Source: Odontesthes bonariensis
Lineage: Eukaryota > Chordata > Actinopteri > Atheriniformes > Atherinopsidae
NCBI RefSeq assembly: GCF_027942865.1
Contig: NC_134515.1
Location: forward strand, 21,474,227-21,538,226
Length of the DNA stretch: 64,000 nucleotides
Direction of reading: 5' to 3'
Below the pieces are notes generated by a model. It searched no databases and was not told the DNA's origin. It was given only the letters and a program-made list of their open reading frames with translations. Shown in pieces: positions 13,701-28,700 of the stretch (positions are counted from its first letter, which is position 1; every line of letters starts with the position of its first letter). A program made the translations under genes and the position numbers.

Positions 13701-16700
13701 CTCTGGTAAACATATGTAAAATAAACACAGTCTACAATGCAGTCTACTGTAGGTACCGGAACTCGACTTGATTTGTGTTTGGTCATCAAGTTAAAAGGTT
13801 TTCTGGGCTCTCTAACACACTCTTTTGACCTTGTGGTAGTGAAACTGTTGACAACAACTTTGAACAGATGGCAGCTGACATGTAGCTGATTTAGTTTGCT
13901 TTGAATGCAAGCAGTTTCATCCTAAAGTCACTAGGTCATGTGATAATGGTATCACCTTCATAACGACTAAGCAAATTCTCCACAAAATTTTGTGAAACTC
14001 TTCAGCCTCCAGCATGGATTCCCAGCATGTGAGCCTCTTTACAAAGAATTATGTTGTAGAACTGACAAGATGACATCATCCGATGACATCATCTGCCAAG
14101 TCCAAACTGTTGAAGCTAATGTTGTCTCCGAGTGTCAATACACATAAGCTATAAGAAGAAGAGTTGGTCAGCCTGCTCGTCACACTGGAGCAACCAATGA
14201 AAAAGAAAGACCGAAGCATTATGAGTTACAGTGAAATGCTCGCAGTTTTTCTGTATTAGTTGTTCAAGAATCAATAAATCAAAAACCAGGAATAAACCCA
14301 ACATAGAATGTTTGAAATTACTAAAACCACCTAAATACACACCAGCAACAGACTGACTGACTGGTCTTGTATTTACTTACTCACAGCTGTAATTTGAGTT
14401 CTTTTCTGTTCACAATGAATCATTAAAACATTGCAGAATTTTTTCAATACACCCCCAACCTACTTTAAACTCAAAGTCATTGTTTGATTTTAAATCATTT
14501 GGTGGACTGGACAAGAAGATTGAGTAAAGATAACTGTGCTGAAAAAAAGGTTTCATTTCTGTATTCAGACACATTCTGTTAACAAAGACTTGACTTTCTG
14601 TAATTGGGGGTAACTAAAACTTTTCTGACTTTACTCTTGTGACACTGAGTGTTTGTGTAAGTGTGTCATTGCATATCTTTGTGTGTATATATATGTGCAC
14701 GAAATTAGACGTGCCGCGGTCTGAGCAAAGCAGTGTGACCCTGCGGAGAGGACAAAAAGCAAAGAGCTTATTGTCGTTGGCTGTCCCCATCATCTCCTAA
14801 CGGTTTTCTGGTCGACCAGCTGATGACTGACAGAGGACCGAGCAAAGCCCTCACCACCCTCTGTGTTTATGTGTGTTTTTGTTTAGTTTCAAAATGGAAA
14901 ACAAAAAATGCACAGAGAGAGCACACACATTTCCCAAAAATCCATGGTGTGGGATACTCATCGCACCAATGAAATGTGACTAATCTAACTTCTACACATC
15001 ACTGGTGCAAGTGTGTTGTGTATTTGTGCAATAATGCTAGCGTGCAGGTAGCCATGTGCACACGCTTTGATGACTCCTTTAGTCATACACATAAGTATTT
15101 ACTCCACTCCCTGCATAAACCATTAAATATCTCATCCGCGTTTTGACCCCAATAACTCCACTTTATGGCTTTTCCACATGGTCTCTGAAGAACTTGCAGG
15201 GGCTTTATTTTGGACCGTACCATGTTTGTTCTTGTGGGCCCGATGCTGTGCAATTCACACTGAGTCCCAAACCACACCACTCTAGAAACCCGGGATCAGG
15301 CTGTTGGGCCTGAGAATGGTGACCATGGTCAGACTAGTTCAGATGAGGTCATCTTGAAACCGGTCCACAACACTTGGGACTCATCACAGGACGTTCAGTC
15401 CATAATGTGTAATTGATGATTAGTGATCCATGTAAAATAAGAGCAGAACAGAAGGTTTCCAACCTCAACCCTACAACCTCACAGTTGTCTTTAGTAATCT
15501 CACTGACTTCTCAGCTATTTTGTATTTGTTACATACCCTTTTCTCAAGTGTTATCGACAGATGGAAGGTAAAAATGGACAGGGGAGGAAGGCAAGCAGGC
15601 AAGAAAAGAGAGGGCAAAGAAAATATGAAAAGAAGGAGAAAAAGTCAATGAGGTAGAAAAAGAGAGAGAGTACAGCAGTGGGACAGTCCGGGGTGGATCA
15701 TAACCAGTTTGAGACCACATCTTGTCTCTGCCTGAGTACCTATACAAACCATAAATCAGCAAAAAGAACAAGGAAAGATAAACAAAATGAATCCAACAGG
15801 GACCACAGCACACCATACCATTATTTCCCTCCCTAACAAAGGCCCACAGCCATCAACATTCATCAAGCAGCTCCTTTCTCTCACTTTCACTTCCTCTTGT
15901 CGCTCCATCTATCCAGGATTCATTCCATCTCACACATCAGTCTTTTTTTTTGTACTTTCTTCTTATATTCCCTATTCATCACTGTCACAGTGGCCAATGT
16001 AAGCAAGTATTTCTGGAGTCATTTACATCTTCTTCCAATAATTACATTTTAACCTCATGGAGAACACGAGAAATTTGAGGTCACCAATGAGGAAGCTGAA
16101 GGGAAATACCAAGGACTGTGTTCTTTATCGCTACAAACAACACAAAATATGCAATAAAAGTTGCCTTTGCCACTTTTTTTGGCATTCAGAGAGAAACAAA
16201 AGATAAAACGCTGCTTTGCTGAATTACTCATGTGCCTGATTTACTTTGACTAAAGCAACTTGAGTCTACTCCAGGTCTAGACTTCTCATGTGTCAGTGAG
16301 TGCCCACCTGCAAAACGCTTTCCTCAAGAGATGAATCTATAGAAAATAAAAAAAAAATCTTTCACAGAATGAACAAGCTTCTGCAAAGACATTAATTGCA
16401 GCATGATTTGCTGCAAAAGTAAAGTAATGGTAGTCAATGAGATGCGTTTCTAGAGATTTCAGTACCAATTGGAAGGTCGGTGAATCAGATTCCCGCTTTT
16501 CTGGACCATAGTTCAAAGTATTCATGGGCAAGACACTAAAGTTGCCTCGTATGCGTCTATTGCTGTGATTAGTGCATTGAATAGTCTACTAGGCTTGGAA
16601 ACGGAATTAGAAATATAGTTCATTTACCATTTATTTATCTATTTACGTTCCATTGTAGGTAGTACAACAAAACTGATACAAACTGATCCTGTTTTTGGTG

Positions 16701-19700
16701 CTAACTTGGCCAAGAATCCAAGCAAGTCGGGTTGATACTATATACTGACATGGAAACACTACAGAGCATCAATTGGTCAGACAGAATCATCGCCAAAAAA
16801 CTCTACAGCAGAGCACACACACAGACACGCTCCTATGTTTTCTACAGTCGTTTAAAAGTCCAGCACACAAATGATCAAATAAAATCTATTTGATTCAGAC
16901 AAATTTTTGTTCACAGATTGCATATTGTAATTATTATTAATGAACACTTGGGAGTGTTTATGAGCTGTGGGTATGAATTATGATTCATACCCACATACCA
17001 CATACCCTCTGCTGACCAGTTAGTCACATTCAGTGATTCAGTGGATCTACATGATGAGATTAATTCGATTATAGCTATAGTTGGGTTATGCTCCTTATTT
17101 GTGCAAGGGTAATTATCCTTGGATATATGGCGGTAAATGAATCGAATCATTGGCCCAAAGCATGTCATACCCCGGTGCGATAGGTGGCGCTGTACCATTT
17201 CAACTATTTCTAATTGACCGCTTCACCACCACCAACAACAACAACAAACTCAGGCATTCGAGAAAGATGGCGAACGAAGAGCAAGATGAAGCTACGTCCC
17301 TCTACATTTTGTTTGTGATGCTTATTGCACAAACGTGATGCACAACGGCGTATTCTCCATCGCGTTGTTTGTTTCTTTCCGACGGCAGTGACAACAACAG
17401 TAATATAGTCTCCTTTGACTTCCGGGTCACGATGCCGGGAAAAAATCTTGAGTATGCGCAGAACGCAAAGTCCAATTCACCACGTGCTTCACCGTCTACA
17501 AGCACGTTTAGTCTGACTTTCAACCGAGTTATCTCGGGGTCTTAATTCGACTGCAAGTAACCCGATCCGATCCAGTTTTTTTTAGTCAAACTAAGGTGTA
17601 TAAATGAACTTAACTCTTTCGGTGCCATTGACGTCTATATACGTCAATTGCGTTTTTAACGGAGCGGGCTGGGGGACAATCTAGCGGAGTTCGTCACTAA
17701 ATCTTAGGCTTGTAAACACTAAACAGAGAATATACTGGCAAAATTACCCGGTAGGTGGCAGCAGTGCCACTTTGCACAAAATAAAAGAGCTCGTTTTCTT
17801 AATTTTTTGGGTGAAACAGCTGTTTTTGGTGAAACCAACCTATGTTCTACTGTCTATTACTAAAAGACTGAAAATGGTAGAAACAAACTTTTTTTTCCTG
17901 ATCAAAGAAGAGAGTCTACTCTTTCTTTTGGTAATTTCGGTGTGTACATAGTCATAAGACACACTTTTCTGTGGGTCTTGGAAAATCAGTCAAAATACTG
18001 AAAAACACTTGGCAGTATGGGTGGCTCTGAACTGAAAATGGCTGGCAGCCAATGAGTTAATAACTCAGTCTTATTGTAATTTAGCCCTTAATCCGATTAT
18101 TTCATTGCCATGTAACCCCACTGATTGAGTGCAATAATTTCTGTATTCTCCTCTTTACTCCTCACACTGGAAAAAAAACATCTACTAAATCAATTTAATT
18201 GAATAAACACGCAGCAAGGTGTGTGTTGTCTGTCGCCACAGCTTTATCATTTCTGCAATGACAAGCAGCTGATCACAGTGAGAGGATACTGAACGTGATG
18301 GAAACAAAGCAGGGAAGACTCACGGCAAGTCAAACCGTAATCTGCCATACCATTTAATGAAAAAAAAATGTCATAGTGGAAGTTGTTTTCACTGCTGAAA
18401 TGTCAGTGACAAAGGTAAGAAACATCTAGGACATCATCAGATGTTCTTTGTCTGCACCTTGACTGGACAGAGTTCTTTTGGTGGCATGAGGAGGACCTAC
18501 TCAACGTTAGGCAGGGGGCTATGATGAGTGTGTAACGGCTCAGATGGAAATCAGAGGGTCTGCAGTCTCTGTTATCTTATTAGCTTGAATCTAAGAAGTG
18601 TACTGTAGTAAATACTTTAAACAGATTTTAGGGGGCAAAGTTAATTGTAAATTTGTTGGCTTCGTGATGAATTTGATTCATATTAAACTTTTTTCCTGCT
18701 CTTGTTTTGTTATGTTTCTACAGTATTTTCTCTTTGAACTCCATAAAACTTTACTGTACAAAGGCTCTGTGTACTAAAGACTAAAACTTTCCTCCTTAGT
18801 TTTATCTGACCAGCTGGGAGTCCCAGCCAGTTTCACGCTTGTGGTGTTGCAGGCTGAAGTACCACCTCAGTGTTGTGATGGCCATTAAAGTTTAACATAC
18901 TGGAAATGGCTTCCTTCACTCTGTCAAAATCGAGTGAGTAATTTGTCGTCTTCCAAGTAGCCTTTTCATTCAGATGCAGGTGCTGAGTCTTAACCCGAGG
19001 AGCTGGCTCTCTTGGCAGAGGCAAAACAACTCAGGATGAAGGTAGCAGCAGCTCTCTTTAGGAGAGTCAGCCCCTCAACTCGAGGCTCAGCACCCGCATT
19101 AAATGGATACGGGACATTCCTTTGAAGACAGTAATGATCACATTCTGGAGAGTGAAGACGGATGCTTTGAGAAAGGAGGGAAAGAAGCCATCTATGTTAA
19201 CCTGGAGGAAATATCAATAAAAAAAAAAAGAGGTGGTGAGCTTAGGGCTCATATATACTCGGCTGAGGGACCTACAGACTTTAGTTTGAGGACCATGCTA
19301 CATACTTGCTTAGCAGTTCAGCTTCTACTGAAAGAGGTATTCCAAGTATGAGCAAATCACGTGAGTAGATGAGTGCATGCTATCTCAACAAAGCACATGG
19401 TCAATGCACAGTTATCCAGAGAGAACCTTGCACACAACCTCTGATTTAGATCACTTGGACTCCTCTGACCTCTTGTGCACTTTTGTATGTGTAACATATT
19501 AGGACCACCATGACTGACACGAGTGAGAGTCCAAGCGGACGTCGGATTGTGAGTCAAAACCTGTATCTAAAAGAATCTCAGATGAGATCGAAGAGCACAA
19601 ATCAAAAAACTTTGTCTCAACCATGTAACCATCTAACTAGTTGTGCGACTAAGAACAGTTAAGTAAATAGTCCCAAATGTCTTATTTGAGCCTCTTTTGG

Positions 19701-22700
19701 TATCTTTTTGGAAAATGGCCAACGTACAAAAACAATTATCCTTCAGAAAACTGAATTTAATCAAACTCCTGTGCCACTAGGGTTCTAGCCAGTTCCTTTG
19801 TTACTGGCTGGTTAAATATGCAGGAGGCCCTCTGATAGGTTACCTGATCTGCTGGAGTATCATTACAGACCCGCATTGTCCTGATCAGGACAGGAAAGAC
19901 ACACACATCTACTGTATTAAAGGGTTAAGTTTCCACGGACACCGGCAGATTCACAATGCTCACATACAAGCACACATTCATTATTTTCCACATTTTCCAC
20001 TTATCTGAAGACAGATTCAATCACACCCATTAAGAAACTGTCTTTAACTTTGACTGACTGATAAATACACTTCCATTTTCTCATTCCCTTCCTCACAGTG
20101 CTTTCTCTGTTTGTTGGCTATTTTGTTCTCAGTCCCATCCTGAGGTGAACTGCTCTTAGAAAGTCTGTGATATAAAGCCGCTCCTCAAGTCAACAGTCCA
20201 TGTCTTGGTAAATGGACAGGGGCACCAATCACAGCTTTTCATGGTGAAACCCACCTAAAGCATAACATACACACACACACACATACATAAACAACATACA
20301 TTGTTGTATATGTGTATGAGCATAATGTGCCATTAATTGTACGTCAGACAAGGGTTAACGTGGGGCTCTTGACTCATTTTAAATGCAATCTGAGGGGAGC
20401 TGGGACAAACTGATGCTGGCAAAATTACGAACGATTGGGAGGAATGAGGAGAAAGGGGATGTCCTGTGAGAATAACTGTCTTCTGTAGCTGAATGACTGA
20501 CAGGCAGCAAAGGAATGCAGGCCCATGGCTGGCCCACTAAGGCACATTAAATATCTTTACTCATCCTCTGGTTTGCCCACTTAGTCCAAGAAACCCAAGC
20601 CATTCCCAAGTGGGGGAAAATGCCACTTCAATAGTTTGAAAAATGACTCGAGACCGGAGATGGGAGTCGAGCAATCAGAACTGACAGCATATGTGTTTTT
20701 TGTGTCTATGGGTTTGTGAGTGCAGCTGTGTGTTTGTGTATCTGTGGTGATCTGGATCTTATTACAGCACTGCTAAAGCAACCTATGAGAGGTGAGAGGA
20801 CAGAGCAGAACACAGTGATGCACCAAACATCAGAAGCATTACAGTCGACCATTTCATTCTTTTTACACCAAACAGAGTAATGTTTAAACACATGCACACA
20901 GATGATATTCCAGTGTACATAGAACCTGCCCTTCAAAAGAATGCTTCTCGTTCAGAATTTGGTAGAGACGGTTTTCTGAAATCATTTAATATACATTCCT
21001 AATATGTTCTAATAACATTTACTCAGCTAACATTAAGCTAGAAGGGCAAACAGCTCTGACAAGACATTGTTGATTCTTTGATAGAGAACACTCGACGGGA
21101 CTGAAGAGTCCCTTATCTCTGAGAAGCTGTGTGTGCAACATGGGACATGTCCACATCATCAACTCCTATAAATAAATGTGTTGCTTTCTTCAAAGTATAA
21201 TATTTCCTTTGGGTTTGTTTTGGCTTTTCACTGTTGCAGGGTTAACCTTTGGGCTTTTATCAACCTCCGACTCTAAAACATCCGCTTTCACATAAATTAC
21301 TTAAATTTCACATGTGCAAGAAGCTATCTTTGCCCTTCTCTTTAATCTGGAATATGACTACTATTTCCCCACTTTATAGTTTTTCTATTTAGCTATACAC
21401 ACAACATGGTTAGCTATAATAAACAAAACATCATAAAACCTGCACTCTCATCAAAAAGCAAATTACATTTTTTTAACCTTCAATGGCTCCAATACATCAT
21501 CTTAGATACATATGAATAAAATATGGGGCACAAGTGGCAAGGGGAAAGGAGCCATGGGTCCCATGCATTTGTGCAATTGCAACTGTGACACCCTTCAGTA
21601 ACCATGAGGAAGAACTGCTTCCTCTTCAAACATGCCCTCCATTTCAAACTTGAAGACACACCTGTAAAGTTTTGTGACTGTATCTTTAATGGTTCATTGA
21701 TGGAATCTGGCCACAGACGAACACATAAATACTTACCAAAGCACTCAAGGTTACTTTTGTGTTAGTCCTGCTACGGCATGTGTCACCAGGAAGACATTTT
21801 GCCATGATGACTGGCACGCAAATACACACAGAATCAAAAGGTGAAAACAATACCAGCTTAGCTTTCGTGGCTGGTAAACATGGACACACATAAAAGCCAC
21901 CCACTAAAAAGCAATTCCTTCAAGTATGATGTATTCAGCAAACAGCAAGAGTCAAAATTCTTTGCACATGTATGGACAATTAGGTCTAATTTTGGCTCAA
22001 ATTGCTTCCTGTAATGATGAGTGGACATAGTTAGCAGGCCACTCTCAACTGCTGAACACAGCGAGATCTGAAGTATCAGTTCCAAGTCGAGAGAGTGATG
22101 GAGAAAAATACTAAATGCTCACATGCACACACACAAGCACACATTCACCCGACACACATATACACACATAAGTTTCTCCTCATACAATCCATTTCCATCC
22201 CCAACAGCAGTGATAAAATCATTAGAGCCCCATAGTCTAGAAACTTCAAACATGGAAAAAAAGCTGCCAGCTTTCTTCCAGCATGCTGACGGACCCACCC
22301 ACATACGAACAAACCCTTGGTGGACTAAAGGAACCACACACAGACATTTTTCCACCCACCTCAATGGCCACTAAAGAAGCAGAAAGAAATAGAAGCCAAG
22401 GTAGGAAGAGACATTATCGCACGCACAGATTAACATGTGAGTGGTTGTGATGACCTCTTTTATCTCACAAGAATAGACACAAACTAGAATAAAAAAAAAA
22501 AATTCTCCAGGCTGGTTTGTGTCTACAAACTTAAACAAAATAAGTCAAATTGAAAAGCTACCAAGAAAAGTACTTGAAAAAAGGGAAGGGTGAGATTAAA
22601 AGCATTAACAGCTTCATCCATCTGAGCTTGTATGTATTGCTATGTTGTCAAGGAATCTCAAGTGCATCCCAATTTACACACGTCTATATGCATTTGTGTG

Positions 22701-25700
22701 TGTGAATGTGCACACTCTTACCTCTGTCTGCAGGGTGTTGGCGCGTTGCTCCTTGGCACTGAGGGACTCTTTTAGCACCTCAATGTGTTGCTTGGAGTCA
22801 GAGTTTTGATTGGTCAGCGTTTCTAGTTTTGTCTGCAGCGCCTGCATCTCTGACTCCTTCCTGGTCAGCTCCTGCTTCAGCTGCTCTATCTGACAGTCAC
22901 ACACACACACACACACACACATAAAACACAAAGAAATTTGTGAGGGACATCGTCTGATCATCAATGAGTGAGCTGATATCCTTGCAGACTTTTTTTTTTT
23001 TTTAATAATCACTTAGAAAGTTTTGTTCATAAAATGACTTCTTTTCTTTTTCTTTTTATTGAAAGCACACACACACGACCATTTAAAAAAATCCAACAAT
23101 GTTGTTAACCACTATACTTGACAATTTTTCATAACACACTGTTCTTAAGAAGGGGACCATTAGAACAAGAGCTTTTAAAGTGTATGTTCTTAAGTGCAGC
23201 AAGGGGCTAAATTCTTTAATACAATGAGCAGTATAGACTAATTCATTTTGATATAACTGTTACACAATTGAAAATCATGGGTTAAAAAGTGTATATTTTT
23301 CATTTGTACTGAATCAAGCTGTTGTTAGAAATTAATTTATTTTTCTATATTGATTTATCCATTTAATAAACAAAAAAAAAGCTGAAATGTTTCTGGGACA
23401 GATTTAGTTTGGCGCTTTTAACCAATCAATAACTTTAATCTAAATATGTAATTTGTTTTATGACTCAACTAACTGGAGATGATGTGCTGCAATATTGAAA
23501 CTTGGTCTAGCCCTACATTATCAATCCTCACTCAGAAGTCTCAGACCTATTGTAGCAATAAACCAAGCAAAACAGCCAAAAAGTTAAAAAAAAAAAATCA
23601 TACCATGACAGACTGATTGTTTTAAAGAAAACCATACAGAACATAACAGAAAAGCACACAGTAACAGAGGGAGGTTTCTGTACTGAGGCTAGCTATGTAG
23701 GCTGGAATCTGTCGACTGGTGCCAAAAATGCACAAAGCTGATTCAAAGAGAGATTTCTCAAATTGTGTGTTGTACAGGGATTACTTCATAAAAGTGAGTC
23801 CTGGCTAGACCAGAGGTTGGCCAACGCAAATCTAGTCACATAGAGAGCCCAAAGAGCCCAGAAAAGTGCAACAGGGGCAGAGTAAAGGGATACAAATGTC
23901 AAAAACGTGAGGGGGGAACAAAAAAAGGACAGACAGGTGAGAGAATATTTGTTCCTGGAGAAAATAAATAAATAGTCAGGAAATGAGCTAACAGCGGACT
24001 AAAAATTACAGGTAACAACGGAGCATTATAATTGAAATAAGAAGCAAAGATTTCAAAGACTATCAGGTAATGAGAGAAATAATGAGAGAGCAGAGGGACT
24101 AATGACAGGGGTACTTCTGCTTGTTCTGTGATCCAAGGCTGTTGGGTTGGAAGGAAGAAGGTGGGAGCTGGTCTGATGGAAGACACACATGGTGACAAGG
24201 CCTGCTCCTACGAAGACACAGAGACAAGAGGACAGCAAGCCCCTAAACTAAGGCACTGGCTGTGTGCACAACCATGGTTTTTCGCACTTAGTACTCCTCA
24301 ACCACACAGGAAAGGCCTCTGAAAGGTAAGTTCTGCAAGAATTGATCTTTTGGATGAATAAATTCATGTCTTGTAATACTCATTTGGCATATCGTACCAT
24401 GTTCTCAGAAGCCATTTTCTAGTGTTTGAGTAGATCAAAGTCCAGAGAGGTAACCAGAGAGGACAGGGATTTTGCCCTCTCCAGTTTCTCTTATCACAGT
24501 CGCACCTCAACACCAGTCACTGCAACCGCTGAAAGACCAGGACCCTAAACACTTCAAGGATATAGAATGAATCTGTGCATATCCGTATGTGTGGCGATTG
24601 TCTGTGTTTCAGTGTGACTGTACGTAGAAAGATGAGACATGCGAGAGCGAGCCAGAACCATCACTGTGATGTATATCATGGGTGAGGAGAGAGCTCCTTC
24701 CTCTGTTCCTCTGTCGTTGTAAGCGCACATTCATCTGTCAGAGGCCTATTCATAAAAACATCTCTTTAATGATTGCATCAGGAACTTCCCCAATGCAATG
24801 ACAAACGGGCCCTACAAAGAGCGTCTTAATGAACCCAAGAGAAACAATTTCACATGTAGAACAATTCATGGGCCCTCAGGAATCACAGACAGAAGGTCTG
24901 TGAAACTTGTAATTCAGTTAAATACAACTGTTTTATTCATATAGCACCAAATCACAACAAATGTCACCCTGAGACATTTGACAGCTACAGTCTAATACAA
25001 GTCAATTCAAATCCAATTCACTGCAATCTGTTTATTACCGTATTAAATTAAATTAATTTAAATCCAAATTAGTTAAATTAATAAACTGCCAATTAAGTAA
25101 AAAAAAAAAATAATAAAAAGATCCCATTAAAACTTCTTGAATGCAGGCCCCCATCCTGAGAATGTAGGATGCGACAGTGGAGAGGAAAACTCCCTTTTAA
25201 CAAGGAGAAACCTCCAGCAGAACCAGACTCAGTTGAGTGCAGGAATGACAGGTCAACAAGCACCTACATACTAAACCAGGGAAACTGAAGATTAAACAGG
25301 GATTATCTACATGTGATTTACAAATAGTTTAATAAACGACTTTTCAAATCCTATGGACCATTCTGATCACTTCACATTTTAATCCACATTTACCATTTCA
25401 AGCGCACATTAATATTTAGGCTACTTGTGCGGCAGTTTTTCTGTCTGTCATGTACACCCACACACTACTGAAACATCAAGAGCACTTACGGGGTTTGGTA
25501 TCTTGCCAAAGGAGATTTCAACATGGAAACTATAGGAGGTGGGATCCAGCTTTATGACCTGTCCTATCTCCTGAGCCACAATGTTTAAAGACTTATTTAA
25601 ACACGTGTGTGTCCACCTGTGCAGTAGCCTGCACACTTGTGATGAAAAACCTGTTTACAGCCTTAGATGGAGTAAGCTCGGTCAGGCTTTTCCAAAGACC

Positions 25701-28700
25701 TAGCTGGCAACCATAGGCCAAACAGTAAGCTGACACGGTGCACTGAAAGCTGATAGTTCCTGAGTTTGCTGCCCCAGAACAGACAAGTGCCACAGATAAA
25801 GTTGTAAAATAACTGGTCATCACACAGCTTCGGCAGGTAAAACACAAAAGTACTTCATAGGATGTAAGATAAGCAAGACAAACTTTTTACTTCTTTCTAT
25901 AAGAAATGAGTGTAGGAGCTCTTGGTATCCATGCATCGCCAGGGCTCTGAGCCAAAGCAGCTAAAAGTAACAAGATTCTGTAATATACACTTTGCCAAAA
26001 TGTCTCTGTACACTTTGGGCTCGTTGTCCATAAGCATGCAATGGAGACACATAACATGCTCATTACAGTAACAGATTCTCATGCACGTATTTATGTCTCA
26101 GGACAAACATGCATCATTTGGCTCATGCAGCGAGGCTTCGGCTTGAGTTCCATGCACAGATATTCTACCTTAGTTTTCATGAATTTACAGTGGCTCTTGT
26201 AGACTTCCACCTGCTTGAGTTCATCCTGTCTGTTATCAGGGTGCAGCAGGCCGCTGGTCTTTAGCATCTGGACCTCATCCTCTAAGTCTCTGATGTTTCT
26301 TTCCAGGGAAGAGATCTTGGTGTCCTGCACCAGCAACAGGTAGGCACGCAAAGAGTCAGCAAAGAGCAGGGTAAGACTATGAATCTCTGGAATGTTCTCT
26401 TAGTGAGACAGCTGTTTGTTGATGAATCAATTATTAAGCATAAAATACCACATAGAGATAAAAGATAACAAACGGATAGCAAGCTAAGAAGATAAATCTC
26501 CATGATTACGAGCTGTACAAGGATAATGATAGGGAGAATGATAATATAGCCCATTTGAAATATTGTGCATTTGGGAGTATGAGAACACACACAAATTATA
26601 AAACAGCACTAAGAGTAACTGCCTGTATCTGGATAAACCTATTCATGTTCAGCACTATGACCAGCATGTTTGGAAAAGCAGGCGAAAGATCAAAGCACAC
26701 ATCTGTATACAGCCAAGATGTATGAATATGTTTGCAGTATCTATGAAGGAATGGGAGGGTCTGTCATGGACAGGTCCTGAGGTTGTATAGTTGCGTGGGC
26801 TGCAACGTTAAACGCTAAACCTTGGAAGAGAAGGAAGAGAAGGGAAAGGTAATTAAATAACTGGAAGCAGACTGCATGATGCCATCAGCACAAACCACAG
26901 GCACCATGTAAGCATCTGACCTCTATTACATCTTCTGACATCAGCCCTGCCTAACACAAGCTGTTACATGTACATTCCTAAAAGGACACACATGCACCAA
27001 GCAAGAATTCATAAAAGTACATCAATAACTCAAACACACACACACACACACACAAAAGAATGGACGCAGGGACGTGTACTTTTCATACATACCGAGAAAA
27101 ACAAGTCAAAGACAAGACATGATTTACACATCTTAAGCTATGTTTGGATTAGCTGTCACCTAGATGACATGAATTAAAGTACTACCAAGGAAAATGAACA
27201 GAAGATTACCAGAGACAGCATTTAGCACAACAGCGCTGCATGTAAGGCTGAAACTCAAAGCCGCTGAAACTTTAACTTATGTATTTGAAGTCGGTGCACT
27301 TCCACCCAGATGGAACTTATGAAAGGGAAAAGCAGTGAACACAAATACCGCATAACGGTAGCTAATGTTGAGTTAGCGAAAAGATCAAGACGTGAGCACT
27401 CAGTACAGTACCTGCCAGATAACATCAGGATCAAAACAGAAAGGGGGGTTTGTGTTCTGCAATTAAAAAGGGGACATACGCACCTCTTAGAAAAAGCAAC
27501 AACACAAACACTGGAGAAAATTTATCGACATCATGCACATAGCACAGATCATGAAGAAAACATTTGCACCAATATCTAACAATAAAAATAGAGGCCACTT
27601 TCAAAAAGCAGCGAGGTTCCCCCAAAGCAAGTTATGGTTTCTATCTGTCTTACTCTACCCCTCAAATGTCAAAGCCTTCATGTAAGCATGTTTATTTTCT
27701 CATTCCAAATCATTTCAGTCAGATTTAATTTGGCCATTTTTATACTTTTACAACACTGTAGGCATCTTTGGTTTGCACATGTGCAGTTTGTTAATAGGCA
27801 GACAAATTGCAAAGTATGTGTGAAAAATAACTGTGGTTTTGCTGTAAAGGAGCCACTTTTGGAACAAGCGTTTGGTGAATGAACACTAAATATGTGTGTG
27901 TGGGGGGAGTACATACAGACACATGTGGAGTCAACTGCATTTTTCACAGCACTAACGACTTCAAAGGACTGAGATGAGAGTGAAAGCTTCCATATGTGAC
28001 ATTTGAAACAAATTGAATAAGTGCTCAACGCTGCATGGGCCAATAATGGACTTTACTTGGGCATGGCTGCCATACAGATGTTGGGTAACAATAAGGCGAT
28101 CTTCCTTCAAATGTTTATGTATGTAGGTTTGGCTATGCATTTATAGCTGAAAGAGATTCTCAGCTGGTGATCAAAGAAGCGCCCATTGATAATCAATGGT
28201 CTGTGGGTATGAAGCCGATATCAAATGGAATTAGAGGATATGCTGCAACAGAAGAGGGAAACTGCTGTACATTGACACAATAACATAACAGCCTCACCAC
28301 AACACACAACACAGCTGAACCCTAACCCTAACTATGAATTTGAGAACTGACCTATTACAGTAACGGTCACTCGTAATGGAGCACGATATTAAAAGATTGA
28401 ATGCTCCAGATTTGAGATCCAGTCTTAATCCTACCTTCATATCAATGACAGTCTGCAGCGCCCTGGTCTTAGCAGGATCGGCCTGGGGCTGATTCCGGCG
28501 ATGGAGCTCCTGGGGAGGGACTCGGTAAAAATAAGCTTGCCGGCTCATCATCTTTAGCACTTTCTAACGCCTACAGCTTCTGAAGCACTTAAAAAGATAT
28601 ACCTATACGCCGCACCAGTCCCTGCTGTTGTCCCTCCCTGTCTGCTTTACTCCATTGTTCTTAAGTGAAGTATTATTAAAGAATTCTATAGCATAATCTA

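Noticed and set aside
15083-15280. Minus-strand frame resembling a LINE reverse-transcriptase tail
   Set aside because: A few residues (NMVRSKIKPLQVLQRP) look right, but no second conserved block or 3' end supports it.
22123-22374. Overlapping ORFs on both strands of 81-83 codons
   Set aside because: Composition is driven by CA-rich sequence. No splice sites or conserved motif.
22674-23012. Long minus-strand ORF of 112 codons taken as one protein
   Set aside because: Only 22722-22889 is coding (erc2 exon 5). The rest is (TG)n and intron translated on either side.
28316-28331. Telomere-like CCCTAACCCTAAC
   Set aside because: Only two units within a unique intron, so it is a chance short repeat.
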